Below are positions 17,751 through 26,952 of a stretch of 64,000 nt of DNA, piece after piece. The stretch spans positions 1-64,000 of the forward strand of contig CAYXTP010000012.1 of the NCBI GenBank assembly GCA_964467985.1. The letters run 5' to 3'. A program made the position numbers and the translations under genes. Origin of the DNA: GCA-2720975 sp964467985. Its GTDB lineage: Bacteria; Planctomycetota; UBA1135; GCA-002686595. The first letter of the stretch is position 1. Each line of letters opens with the position of its first letter. The notes under the pieces are model-generated. The model had not been told where the DNA came from and did no database searches. It saw nothing but the letters and a program-made list of their open reading frames with translations.

Positions 17751-19315
17751 GCCGCATCTCCCGGTCGGAAGAAGCGGGCCACGTGTCGGTCGTCCATCGG
17801 TTTCGTGACAAGGGACACAATCACGAGGGCCGCCGCGGAAATGCCAAAGATGGCGACGACGGGCATCATGCCCCCCACCAGATAATCACCTTGCGCGCCC
17901 TCGGGACGTGCAATCAGGCCCTTGTAAAAGAACCAGAACCAACTGGCCGCCATGGCGATCACAGAAGCCAGGGCACCTTCTCGCGTCACTCTTCTCCAGA
18001 ATAGGGAGGCGAACACCAGGGGAAACAGGCTGGCGAATCCACTGAAACACCAAACGGCCAGATCGAAGATATGGGGCGGAGGGAAGAAGGTCAGCAGGTA
18101 GGTGAGTGTGACGATAGCGACGATGAAGCCGCGGGCGATGAACACACGTTGACGATCGTCATAGCGTTCCTCCCCTAGGCCGTGAATCACGACGTCATGG
18201 GTAAACATGGTGCCTAGGCAAACGAACTGGGAGTCAAGGGACGACATGATCGCCGCTAAGATGCCAGCCATGAGCATGCCCGAGAGCAGCGGGCTCTGCA
18301 CCAACTTGGCCACCATGTAGGGCAGCACGCCGTTGGAGCTGGGCGGATGGAAGGAGGGGTCCGAAGCGGCCAGTCCAGCGGCCCAGAGTCCCATCAAGAT
18401 GCAGGGAACCCAGACCAATGCGATGAAGATGGGGTGAAAGGCAACGCTCAGATGGAAAGTCTTGGCGCTCTTGGCTGTTAGCCAGTGTTGGAAAAGGTGC
18501 GGGAACATGCCCACAGAAAGCGGCACCAAGCCGTAACTCAGGAACTGCGCTTTGCTGATCATTCCAGTGCGCGAGAGATGATCGGGGACATGCGCAAGGG
18601 CCATCTGGGTGGCGGCCTCGACTCCTCCCAGCTTGTTGGAGATCAGCACGAAAGCGACGATGCCCATGATCATGAACACCATCGTCTGGAACGTGTTGGC
18701 CCAAACCGCACCTCGGATTCCCCCAAAGAAGATGTAGAAAAGCACGACAGCACACACGACCAACCCGCTGAGCCAGGGCGGCACGGCGCCGCCCGTAGCC
18801 TCGAACACCTCGGGGAACATCCCGCGCGACATTCCCTTCACGACAACCCCTGCACCAAGCAGGCCAATCAAGAGATAGGGAATGACCAGCCCCACCAAGA
18901 TCGGAAACAGCAACCAACCCAACAGGGGAGATTGGAAGCGGTCGCGGAAGTACTGAATCTGGGTCACATAGCCGTAGCGCTTGCCGACCGCCCAGAGCCG
19001 GATGCCGACGAGAAAGAAAACCAGGCTATGCACGAGCCCTGATGACGAAGCCATCAAGCCGTAGACGCCAACCCCTTGATCAAAGGCCTTGCCCGTCGAT
19101 CCCACCAGCGCAAACGCGGTCATGGTCGTGCCGAACACACTCATCAACAACAAGAATCCGCCCACGGATCGTCCCGCTGCGAAATAGTCGACGCTGCTGC
19201 CACTGAACTTGCGCCGAGTGAGTAACCCGAGACCTAGCAGCATTGCCATGTAGCCGCAAACGACAAAGAGGGGTGTGCGGTCTGGCGCGGCCGCAGCCAA
19301 GAGAGCGATTGTCAT
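17747..19315 (-). CDS. Sodium:solute symporter (SSS family), MctP-like
   Basis: A 522-residue inner-membrane protein with about 13 hydrophobic helices and SSS signatures: DYFAAGRSVGG near residue 43, the conserved GGIRGAVWANTFQ, and SSLDSQFVCLGTMF in the sodium-binding helix. The preceding gene encodes a DUF3311 protein, and that pairing is frequent with SSS permeases for monocarboxylates (MctP type), which supports an organic acid as substrate. Start and upstream stop share one base (TGATG), and the stop overlaps the ligase start, so import and activation of the substrate are genetically coupled. Confidence 0.88.
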   Translation of the reverse strand: MTIALLAAAAPDRTPLFVVCGYMAMLLGLGLLTRRKFSGSSVDYFAAGRSVGGFLLLMSVFGTTMTAFALVGSTGKAFDQGVGVYGLMASSSGLVHSLVFFLVGIRLWAVGKRYGYVTQIQYFRDRFQSPLLGWLLFPILVGLVIPYLLIGLLGAGVVVKGMSRGMFPEVFEATGGAVPPWLSGLVVCAVVLFYIFFGGIRGAVWANTFQTMVFMIMGIVAFVLISNKLGGVEAATQMALAHVPDHLSRTGMISKAQFLSYGLVPLSVGMFPHLFQHWLTAKSAKTFHLSVAFHPIFIALVWVPCILMGLWAAGLAASDPSFHPPSSNGVLPYMVAKLVQSPLLSGMLMAGILAAIMSSLDSQFVCLGTMFTHDVVIHGLGEERYDDRQRVFIARGFIVAIVTLTYLLTFFPPPHIFDLAVWCFSGFASLFPLVFASLFWRRVTREGALASVIAMAASWFWFFYKGLIARPEGAQGDYLVGGMMPVVAIFGISAAALVIVSLVTKPMDDRHVARFFRPGDAA

Positions 19316-19539
19316 CAGGTCCTCTCCCCATCCTCAGCGTCGGCCCAGGCTTCTACTTCGCTGGGCCAAGCGAATCGCAGCGCAGCCATCCAGACCAAAG
19401 AGGCCACTAGGGAGAAGCCCGCGTGATACGCCAGTCCCGCGGGCATGAACCCAAAGACCAGCGTCTTTGAGTCCCACAGCCACACGTCCTGATGCATCAC
19501 AGCCAGAACAAGGACACCGAACCAAACGACGCGAGCCAC
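19315..19539 (-). CDS. DUF3311 small membrane protein, symporter partner
   Basis: A 74-residue protein with two hydrophobic helices (3-16 and 33-55). HQDVWLWDSKTLVFGFMPAG followed by LAYHAGFSLVAS is the characteristic DUF3311 block. These proteins are encoded just before SSS permeases and are thought to be accessory subunits. It starts with GTG 19539, three bases after the PQQ-like stop, and its TGA shares a base with the symporter ATG. The charged C-terminus (EAWADAEDGERT) is probably cytoplasmic. Confidence 0.8.
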   Translation of the reverse strand: MARVVWFGVLVLAVMHQDVWLWDSKTLVFGFMPAGLAYHAGFSLVASLVWMAALRFAWPSEVEAWADAEDGERT

Positions 19540-19542
19540 GCG

Positions 19543-21153
19543 CTACTTGCCCTCCTCGGCTGCCTGGTCTCCTGAAGACTCATCCGTTCCGATGGCAAAC
19601 AGGTGTGTATGGGTCGCCACGTACAGCACGCCGTTTGCGGCGACGGGTGAAGAATACACAGGCGATGTCATGTCGACTTCAATTACGGCCTTGGGGTCCA
19701 GGGTCCGACCGGCAGGAATAATCGTCAGGTAGCCGTCTTCGTTGCCAATATACACCTTGCCGTCGGCCACCAAGGTTGAGCCCCAGATGTGGGCCATGGT
19801 GTCATGCCGCCATTGCAACTCACCTGTTAGTGCGTCCAGGCAATAGACGAAGCCCGAGTAGTCGGCCACGTAGATCAGACCGTCCGCAATGGAAGGCGTC
19901 GACATGGATCGATGGATGCCGTCGTAACTCCATGCGATGTGGCTCTTGCTGACATCGCCCGACCCGGTTGGGTCGATGCAGACAAGCTGGCCTACACCTT
20001 CTCCGTGCTCGGGGTCCTGACCGATGACTGCGTAGACGTGGCCATTCCATGAAATCACGGTACTCAGCACTTCACTGGGGCCCTTGCGAGTCGCGTACTT
20101 GAGCGGCTTGCCATCCACCTCGCGGTACTCGGGCCGGTTGGCATCGCAGCGCCAACGTTCTTTGAAGACTAGGTAGCCGTCCTCGTCCTCGACCGGTTCG
20201 GGTTCAAAGGCGTACACGAAACCATCCGGTCCGCCGAAAAGGCTTAGTTCAAGTGGCTTCCCATCGACGTCCGTGCTCAGGTAGGCGGGCGAAGTCCAGT
20301 TCGAGTGGAAGATGCGCTGACTCAGTCCCGAGGCCTCCTCACCGATGAGTTTACCCGTGTTCTTGTCCACTTTGATGAGGCACGGCGCGAAGGGTGCGGG
20401 CGTTTCCACGTGGCCGTAGTCCACTCCGTTTGAAGTCGTGACCCAAAGGGCATCGTCCACGACCAGGACTGCGCTCGTGGTGGTGTTGTGCGGAAACACG
20501 CCGCACTCGTCGATCATATTGAGGATCCAGAGGATGTCGGCATCGTGGGCCTCTACGGGAAGCGGCTCCTTGGAGGGCCAAGCGGCATACAACCCCTCGT
20601 CGGCGAAACCCTGATTGCCGTCAGCCATGCCGTTCACATCCAGGCACATGACCTCGCAGCGGTTGGTTACCAAGTACACCTTGTCGCCGTCCACGGTGGG
20701 TGAGCTACAGATGCCCAGGAATTCCCAGTCGCTGACCTTGCCCGTTCCGAGCTTGGGCACGTTCAGCTGCCAGATCAACTCACCGGTCGCCTCGTCGAGG
20801 CAGTTGACCACGCACCGATCTCCCGTGTAGCGCTTGTCCCGCGGCGAGTCGTTGTTCGTACCAACATAGACTCGACCGTTGGCCACTGTCGGGTTGCCGT
20901 AGGCCTGAGAGCCAAGCTTTGCGATCCAGCGCACGTTTTCGGTGGTTGCCGGGTCGATCATCTCGCTGACTCCGATGAAGTCGCCGGCCTTGAAGGTGGT
21001 CGGCAAGCCGCTTGCCTCACAAGCCATGTTGCGGCTCGCGTCATGGCCCCACATGGGCCAGTCGCCACCTTGGGGTTCCTGATCGCCCCCCTGGAGGGAC
21101 ACCAAAGGCACGAGAGCGAGCAGCCATGAGCTACCGGAACAGAAATCAGTCAT
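19543..21153 (-). CDS. PQQ-like beta-propeller protein
   Basis: A 536-residue secreted propeller. The signal peptide (about 1-22) is followed by GGDWPMWGHDASRNM. Blades are readable from repeats such as GRVYVGTNND, VVNCLDEATGELIWQL, VYLVTNRCEVMCLD, FVYCLDALTGELQWRHD and VYIGNEDGYL. It has several cysteines (GDRCVVNC, GICSSP, NRCEVMC, DECGVF), more than its relatives here, perhaps forming disulfides. It overlaps the upstream PQQ-like gene by eight bases and precedes the DUF3311 gene by three. Its position between the TonB receptor and the symporter suggests a periplasmic role in handling the substrate. Confidence 0.83.
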   Translation of the reverse strand: MTDFCSGSSWLLALVPLVSLQGGDQEPQGGDWPMWGHDASRNMACEASGLPTTFKAGDFIGVSEMIDPATTENVRWIAKLGSQAYGNPTVANGRVYVGTNNDSPRDKRYTGDRCVVNCLDEATGELIWQLNVPKLGTGKVSDWEFLGICSSPTVDGDKVYLVTNRCEVMCLDVNGMADGNQGFADEGLYAAWPSKEPLPVEAHDADILWILNMIDECGVFPHNTTTSAVLVVDDALWVTTSNGVDYGHVETPAPFAPCLIKVDKNTGKLIGEEASGLSQRIFHSNWTSPAYLSTDVDGKPLELSLFGGPDGFVYAFEPEPVEDEDGYLVFKERWRCDANRPEYREVDGKPLKYATRKGPSEVLSTVISWNGHVYAVIGQDPEHGEGVGQLVCIDPTGSGDVSKSHIAWSYDGIHRSMSTPSIADGLIYVADYSGFVYCLDALTGELQWRHDTMAHIWGSTLVADGKVYIGNEDGYLTIIPAGRTLDPKAVIEVDMTSPVYSSPVAANGVLYVATHTHLFAIGTDESSGDQAAEEGK

Positions 21154-23410
21154 TGGGGGTCACCGAGTAGTTGTCGAGATAAACGTGATAGCGGCTTTGC
21201 GGGGAGAAGCCGAAGAGGCCCGGAGCCCCGTGGGTATGTGCGTGAGCGTGTTCCACTTCAAGTGTCCAGTCGCTCGGTTCGGCTTCGGCCCTGGCCCATG
21301 CCTTGGCGCGTACGACGCCACTTCCATCAGCGTTCACGTCTACGCGGGTTTTGAGGGTGTACCAAACGCCAGGCTTGATGCGAAACTCCACCTGTTCCTT
21401 GATGCGTTCATCATTTGAACTGATCTGGAGCGCGCGGTAGTTGCCGATGAGTTGGATCAAGTAGCGCTGGTTGACGACTCCCGCTGCACACATGATGCGG
21501 CGATTTCCATCTGTGCGAATGTCCACCTGCACCGTGTAGTTGGACATGTCTGGATGGCCGGTAAAACTCATGGCCCGTTGAAAGAGAGGGTTAGCCAGGG
21601 TCTTCCGCAATACCCTGCCGCCCTCGAGCTCGGCCACCTCCCATTTCTTGAATGCGCCGATCCACCCGCCAGGAGGGAAGGCAACCTTCTCTCCCTGATC
21701 ACCGGGCTTGTTGAGGACTCCGGATTCGAAGTCCTCCACCCATGGGAGCTCTTGGACCACGCGCACGCGAGCTACGGCAACTCCAGATGGAGTGTGCACT
21801 TTCAAGAGTCCGGCTCCGACGCTCTTAGCCAAGCCGGATGTGGGCGAGCCCGCTTCGATCATGGCAGGCCATTCGATTAGCCCAGCTTCGGCCGCTCCTA
21901 GGTCGTGACCCATGGCGTCCAACGTGCGTACCTGGATTTTGCCTGATCCACCCAATTCCAATGTCTGGCCCACGCGCAAGAGCATGTCACCGGGGATCAG
22001 GCGTACGCCGGCCGCCGGACCGGGTCTTCCCTCCTCAGGAACGGCAGACCACGCGGGCTCTTCGCCTCGGGTACCGAAGCAATAAAGACGCTCAGTAGTG
22101 TGCACAAAGACTTGCCCAGCGCACACGGCGGGCGCCGCCAAGCAAGCGCCTTCGAGTTGCACTGAGCACAGGACATCAGCCCCCTCGTCGCTCGGCCGCA
22201 CCACATGAAAGCTGCCGTTGTTCATGGGCACGTACAGCTTCCCATCGGCGAACACGGGAGAGGCGTGGATTTGGTCGGGGGCCAGCTGATGGCGCCACAA
22301 GATCTCGCCGTTTCTGGGGTTGACGCAACACAGATCGCCGTTGCCTACCGTGACGTAGACGCGGTCTTCCGCAAGCACGAGAGAGCTGGTGAAGGAAGCC
22401 AACTCGTTGCGCCACGCTTCATCCTCACGGTCGAGCAATGCGGGGCCCGCTGCGCCATCCTCCGGCTCAGTGCCCAACTGAATCGAGAGCATGCGGCCGA
22501 TGGTCGACGAATCCATGTTCTCGCGCCCGTGAATGGCAATCAGGTGGTCGCCGTAGAGCACTGGTGACGCGTTCACACCCCCCGTCGCCATACGGTAGCG
22601 CCAAACCGGTTCCCCAGTACGCGCATCCACGCAGACCATGTTTCCACAGCCGGTGCCGGCGTACAGCAGACGCCGCCCGCCTCGGTTCTCGAGGACTGGG
22701 TGGGAGTAGGGGCCGTCCTTGGGGCCGGTTCCTGGAGTCGACCACCAGACCACATCCCCGGTGTCCTTGTGGAACGCGTAGAAACGATCACGCGCAGGGC
22801 CTTCGACCTTGCCCCAGTGCGCCGTGATGATGTGCACGATCACCAAATCGCCATCGATTACCGGTGCACCGGTGCGACCGTTGGGAAAAGTCAGGCGCCC
22901 CAACTCCTCCATGCAGGAAACTTCCCAACGCAGATCGCCATCCGGGCTGTAGCGCCTCAGCAGACCAGCTGTGGTGAGAACAAAAAGGTCACCACTCTCG
23001 GGATCAATCGTGGGGCTTCCGATGGAGTAGCGGTCATAGATGATGTCCGTCAGGAAATCGCTCCACCGATCTTCCCAGATCAGCTTGCCGGTACGCACAT
23101 CCAAACAGACGAGCACCTCCTGCAAGTCCGGCCCTTCGCCCTCGTATCCCAGAGCGTAGAGCCGCCCGTCCGCAATCACGGGGGTCCCCCGCCCAGCCAG
23201 GGGATAGGACCAAGGGTTGCCTTCCCCTCCCACCTGAACACTGTCGAACAGGCCCTCCTCAACAGATAGGCCGCCCTGCAGCGGGCCGCGCCAGTCGAGC
23301 CAGCCTGTCGCCGAAGACTGGGAGTCTTGAGCAAGCAGGTGGCCGGTGCCAGCAAGAAGGAACGTGATCGCCAGACTGGGCAGGCGCAGTGCGAATGGGG
23401 ATGTACTCAT
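21146..23410 (-). CDS. PQQ-like beta-propeller protein with C-terminal concanavalin-like domain
   Basis: About 754 residues from ATG 23410; the longer frame to 23533 runs into the TonB receptor gene. The N-terminal signal (RLPSLAITFLLAGTGHLLAQ) is followed by WLDWRGPLQGG and a propeller to about residue 460, with repeats such as VLVCLDVRTGKLIWED. A linker of small beta domains (about 460-550) leads to a C-terminal region (WVEDFESGVLNKPGD, then YTVQVDIRTDG and YHVYLDNYSV) shaped like LamG/DUF1080-type concanavalin folds that bind glycans or other ligands. It is 10 bp downstream of the receptor gene and overlaps the next gene by eight. It may sit at the cell surface or in the periplasm as a ligand binder. 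Confidence 0.82.
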   Translation of the reverse strand: MSTSPFALRLPSLAITFLLAGTGHLLAQDSQSSATGWLDWRGPLQGGLSVEEGLFDSVQVGGEGNPWSYPLAGRGTPVIADGRLYALGYEGEGPDLQEVLVCLDVRTGKLIWEDRWSDFLTDIIYDRYSIGSPTIDPESGDLFVLTTAGLLRRYSPDGDLRWEVSCMEELGRLTFPNGRTGAPVIDGDLVIVHIITAHWGKVEGPARDRFYAFHKDTGDVVWWSTPGTGPKDGPYSHPVLENRGGRRLLYAGTGCGNMVCVDARTGEPVWRYRMATGGVNASPVLYGDHLIAIHGRENMDSSTIGRMLSIQLGTEPEDGAAGPALLDREDEAWRNELASFTSSLVLAEDRVYVTVGNGDLCCVNPRNGEILWRHQLAPDQIHASPVFADGKLYVPMNNGSFHVVRPSDEGADVLCSVQLEGACLAAPAVCAGQVFVHTTERLYCFGTRGEEPAWSAVPEEGRPGPAAGVRLIPGDMLLRVGQTLELGGSGKIQVRTLDAMGHDLGAAEAGLIEWPAMIEAGSPTSGLAKSVGAGLLKVHTPSGVAVARVRVVQELPWVEDFESGVLNKPGDQGEKVAFPPGGWIGAFKKWEVAELEGGRVLRKTLANPLFQRAMSFTGHPDMSNYTVQVDIRTDGNRRIMCAAGVVNQRYLIQLIGNYRALQISSNDERIKEQVEFRIKPGVWYTLKTRVDVNADGSGVVRAKAWARAEAEPSDWTLEVEHAHAHTHGAPGLFGFSPQSRYHVYLDNYSVTPND

Positions 23411-23420
23411 GGGAGGGTCT

Positions 23421-25499
23421 TTAGAAGCTGATTCCGACGGAAACGCCCCAGGTGCGGGGTGCGCCGTTCTCGCCGATGAAGAAGTTGGGGTCGGCGGGGT
23501 TGGCCTGGAAGGCCACGGGGACGTATTCCTCATCTAGCACGTTGCGCACAAACAAACCCATGCGCCAGTCACCGCGGCGATAACCGCAAGTCAGGTTGAC
23601 GAGTTCGTAGTTTTCGCTTTGCAGGTTGGACGGGTCGTAGAAGAGATCCTTGACACCAACATAGTCGGCCGAGGCGAACAGGTCTCCACCGCGGACGTCC
23701 CGATCGTAGCTCATGCCTACGCTCCAGGTTTGCTCCGGTGCATTGGCCAGCGAGTTGCCGGATGCATCCATGCCGTAGGCATCGGTAAACTCCTGGAATT
23801 CGGTACGCGCGATCCCGATGCCTACGAACATCTCCAGCCCGGCACCCAGATCGGCTTCCAGTTCCAACTCAATGCCTTCGCTGGTGGACTCACCTGCGTT
23901 CTCGACGTATCCGCCGGCCACAGGATCGAACAGGGACAGCTGCATGTCGTTCCAATCCACATGGAAGGCGGCCAATTTCAAGTCAACACCGCTTTCCGTC
24001 AGTGCACGCTTGTAGCCAACTTCGTAAGTCCAACTCGACTCAGGCTCGAAGAACTGCGCGCCGGCGGGCGCCGTCAAGTTGAACCCCCCCGCTTTGAAGG
24101 ACTTGGCCGCATAGGCATAAACCTGCGAATCATCTGAGGGTCGGTAGCTCGCACTCGCCATGGGAGTGGTTTCGCTGAAGTCGTCATCGAAGGACGAGTC
24201 GGTGTCGAGCACCGTGAAGCCGCCTGTCTCAAACGTGTGATTCAGGTCGAGCTCCTTGCTTTCGCGATCGAAACGCAGGCCTCCGGTCAACTCCCACCCT
24301 GCTGCCGGGCTCGTGCTCAGCTGGCCAAAGAGACTCACACCCTGGTCATCGAAGCCCCCGGTGTTCGTGTCGATGCCCTGCATGGCCGGGGGGAACATCC
24401 CCGGCCTGAAATCATTCGCGGCCGAACGGGTGGAATCCGAATCGAATCCCGACAAACCCACCAGCCAGCGCATGCCCTCACCCATGTCCACGTCGAAGTC
24501 GCCTTCATCGGAGAGCCGCAGTTCCTGATAGAAGACGTCTTGTTCTTCCTCGGTCCGGCGCCGCACTCCATCGATGAAGCTGAAATCAAAATCGCTGGTC
24601 TCGGTCACATCCCAGGTGGTAAACGCTGAGATGGACGTGAATGAGAGGCTGCCTTCTTGCCACTCGTAGAGCACTGACGGCTGGAATGAGTTCCTCGACG
24701 TCTCGCCCTCGAAATCCTGGTTGATGGTGTGCGGATCGGATTTCAGGGAACCCAATTCTCCCAAGCCAAACCCTCCATCATCCGCCGTCTGCCCGGTCAG
24801 AGAGAAACGCAGGCTGGAGGAGTCACTGGTATCAAAGGACAACTGCATGCGCCCGCTGAATTCGTCGCGATCGTCCACCTTGTTGCCCGTAAAATCGTTG
24901 GTCGTGTAACCGTCGCGACTCGAGGACCTGGCATCGAAGACGAGACCCATGTCATCGCCGACAGGCCCAGAAAAGGATGCCGAGACCTCCTCGAGCGAGT
25001 AGTTGCCGAACAGAGCACTCGCACCCCATAGCGGCAGAGCGCTCGGCTGTCGACCCACCATGTGGATCACGCCACCCAGTGCGTTTCGCCCGTAGAGAGT
25101 GCCTTGGGGGCCGCGCAAGAACTCGAGTCGATCGATCCCCAACAAGGGCAGGTTTGTACTGCCCACACTGAGTTGCGGCACACCATCCACATAAGTTGCC
25201 ACGCCCGGTTCTCCCAAGCCCGATCCAATGCCGCGCACGTGGGGGAAGCTGAGCCTGCGCGCGCTGAATTCCGTGAAGTGCAGGTTGGGTACGCGTCCAA
25301 CCGCGTCGCTGACCTGTCGCATGCCGAACTTGGAGATGTCGCCGGAAGAGAGGGCGCTGACGCTCGCGGGAACATCCTCGATGGCTTCCTCGATTTTTCG
25401 GGCCGTCACGACGGTGGTGCCAAGGTCGGCAGCGGAGCCGGTGGCGGCCTGATCGCCCGCGTCCTGAATGAGCAGGGCCAGGGAGAGAAGAAGGGACAT
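23421..25499 (-). CDS. TonB-dependent outer-membrane receptor
   Basis: A 692-residue receptor with a short signal peptide, then LGTTVVTARKIEEAIEDVPA, a TonB box-like start to the plug domain (about 30-150, with VPNLHFTEF and RNALGGVIHMV), and a 22-strand barrel ending in the aromatic terminus GISF. The VTARK...DVPASVSAL wording resembles receptors abundant in sphingomonads that import diverse organic compounds, rather than siderophore or SusC-type receptors. No SusD partner follows, and I see no FRAP/NPNL heme motifs. It is the first gene of the minus-strand operon and probably brings the substrate of the downstream pathway across the outer membrane. Confidence 0.92.
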   Translation of the reverse strand: MSLLLSLALLIQDAGDQAATGSAADLGTTVVTARKIEEAIEDVPASVSALSSGDISKFGMRQVSDAVGRVPNLHFTEFSARRLSFPHVRGIGSGLGEPGVATYVDGVPQLSVGSTNLPLLGIDRLEFLRGPQGTLYGRNALGGVIHMVGRQPSALPLWGASALFGNYSLEEVSASFSGPVGDDMGLVFDARSSSRDGYTTNDFTGNKVDDRDEFSGRMQLSFDTSDSSSLRFSLTGQTADDGGFGLGELGSLKSDPHTINQDFEGETSRNSFQPSVLYEWQEGSLSFTSISAFTTWDVTETSDFDFSFIDGVRRRTEEEQDVFYQELRLSDEGDFDVDMGEGMRWLVGLSGFDSDSTRSAANDFRPGMFPPAMQGIDTNTGGFDDQGVSLFGQLSTSPAAGWELTGGLRFDRESKELDLNHTFETGGFTVLDTDSSFDDDFSETTPMASASYRPSDDSQVYAYAAKSFKAGGFNLTAPAGAQFFEPESSWTYEVGYKRALTESGVDLKLAAFHVDWNDMQLSLFDPVAGGYVENAGESTSEGIELELEADLGAGLEMFVGIGIARTEFQEFTDAYGMDASGNSLANAPEQTWSVGMSYDRDVRGGDLFASADYVGVKDLFYDPSNLQSENYELVNLTCGYRRGDWRMGLFVRNVLDEEYVPVAFQANPADPNFFIGENGAPRTWGVSVGISF

Positions 25500-25629
25500 G
25501 GGCAGGGCTAGTACAGGGGGGGGTGAGAGAGATTTCGAGAATTGGGAGCGGCCATCCTATCCGTCCGTTTTCTCACCGCGTGGCAATTCACCAAATCCAT
25601 GCACTTGCGGGACCCCGGCCTGGGGACCC
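25500..25629. promoter_or_regulatory. Divergent intergenic region, TonB receptor / flavoprotein
   Basis: These 130 bp separate the ATG of the TonB-receptor operon (minus) from the halogenase-like gene (plus) and must hold the promoters for both. I found no convincing -35/-10 pair and no obvious operator palindrome. A G-run occurs at about 25516-25524. Confidence 0.5.
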
Positions 25630-26952
25630 ATGCTCCTATACTCGGGGCCGCTGGCCCTGTCCGGCGCCCCTCCCCCCTTGAATGTCGATCCAACCGAGTC
25701 TTTCGATGTGGCCGTCGTTGGCGCAGGGCCTGCTGGCTGCGCTGCGGCCACGGTTCTGGCCGAACACGGGCACCGGGTCGCGTTGCTCGAACGTTCGCCC
25801 CTGCCACGCTATCGAGTCGGCGAATCCCTGATCCCCCACTGCTGGTATCCGTTGGATCGGCTGGGCTTGGTGGAGAAGCTGAACCAATCGAGTTTCATCG
25901 TCCCCAAGGTCAGCGTCCAATTTGTGAGCACGGACGGAGAGCAGACCCGGCCCTTCTACTTCACCGAGCACAGCGATCACCCCAAGGGCAATACCTGGCA
26001 GGTTGTGCGCTCGGAATTCGACCAGATGTTGTTGGAGCGCACCCTCACCGCGGGCGTGACCTTTTTCGCGGAAACCGCTGCCATCGGCCTCTTGAGGGCT
26101 GGTGATGGGGCCCACGACCCTGTCGTGGGTGTACGAGCCACGAACGCCCAGGGCGCATTCGATCTGAAAGCTGCCATGACGGTCGACGCCAGTGGCCGCG
26201 ACCTGTTTGGGGCCCAGCGCAATGACTGGCGCGTGAGCGACGCCAAGCTGCGCAAGCTGGCCATCTGGCGCTACTACCGGGGAGCCCTGCGCGACCCGGG
26301 TCGGGACGAGGGCGCCACGACGATCGCCTACCTGCCAGAAAAAGGCTGGGTCTGGTACCTGCCCCTGAGCGATGACCTGACCAGCGTCGGTGTCGTCGCC
26401 GAGCCCGAGTACCTCCTTCGAGCGGGAAAAGACCACGCCCAGATCTTCGAGCGTGAGGTGGCCTTGCAGCCGTGGGTGGCAGAACGCCTGGCCCCCGCGA
26501 GCCAAGAAGGTGACCTGCGAGTCACGAGGGACTTCTCCTACCGCTCGCGCCACTGCGCTGAGGACGGACTGGTCCTCGCCGGAGATGCCGTGGCGTTCCT
26601 GGACCCGGTCTTCTCAGGGGGCGTGTACCTCGCCCTGGACGGCGGGGTGCGCGCGGGTGATGCGGTGCACGAAGCACTTGTTGCCGGAGACCCAAGCGCG
26701 CACCGATTTGCCAAGTACGGGGAAGAAACGACTCGGCAACTGGAGGCCATGCGACTCCTCGTCGTGGCCTTCTACGATTCAGAGTTCCACTTCGGCAAGT
26801 TCTTCAAGGTCCATCCGGAGATGCGGGACCGCGTCACCGATGTTCTGATTGGTGACCTGCACCAGGACTTCAGCGATCTGTGCAGCGCCCTGAAAGATGT
26901 GATCCATATCCCCGAGTCTCCAGCAATTGGAGCACCGCGCTCGAGCAGCTAG
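25630..26952 (+). CDS. FAD-dependent halogenase/geranylgeranyl-reductase-like flavoprotein
   Basis: A 440-residue enzyme from ATG 25630; the frame is open from 25468, but that stretch overlaps the divergent gene. Visible features are the Rossmann FAD site VVGAGPAGCAAA (29-40), GESLIPHCWYPLDRLGL (64-80), and the second FAD motif LVLAGDAVAFLDPVFSGG. Two halogenase hallmarks are present in variant form: Lys93 in SSFIVPKVSVQF aligns with the catalytic lysine region, and WVWYLP (240-245) matches WxWxIP with Leu for Ile. It could therefore be a flavin-dependent halogenase or a monooxygenase/reductase of the same superfamily. No flavin reductase is encoded nearby. Its stop shares a CTAG with the convergent ChaN gene. 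Confidence 0.75.
   Translation: MLLYSGPLALSGAPPPLNVDPTESFDVAVVGAGPAGCAAATVLAEHGHRVALLERSPLPRYRVGESLIPHCWYPLDRLGLVEKLNQSSFIVPKVSVQFVSTDGEQTRPFYFTEHSDHPKGNTWQVVRSEFDQMLLERTLTAGVTFFAETAAIGLLRAGDGAHDPVVGVRATNAQGAFDLKAAMTVDASGRDLFGAQRNDWRVSDAKLRKLAIWRYYRGALRDPGRDEGATTIAYLPEKGWVWYLPLSDDLTSVGVVAEPEYLLRAGKDHAQIFEREVALQPWVAERLAPASQEGDLRVTRDFSYRSRHCAEDGLVLAGDAVAFLDPVFSGGVYLALDGGVRAGDAVHEALVAGDPSAHRFAKYGEETTRQLEAMRLLVVAFYDSEFHFGKFFKVHPEMRDRVTDVLIGDLHQDFSDLCSALKDVIHIPESPAIGAPRSSS

Noticed and set aside
23421..25499. Heme uptake role for the TonB receptor, prompted by the nearby ChaN lipoprotein and HemN-like radical SAM gene
   Set aside because: No FRAP/NPNL heme motifs in the barrel, no heme oxygenase or HemS-type gene, and ChaN is convergent rather than in the operon.
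25636..26553. 305-residue minus-strand frame over the halogenase-like gene
   Set aside because: Antisense shadow of a gene with clear FAD motifs.
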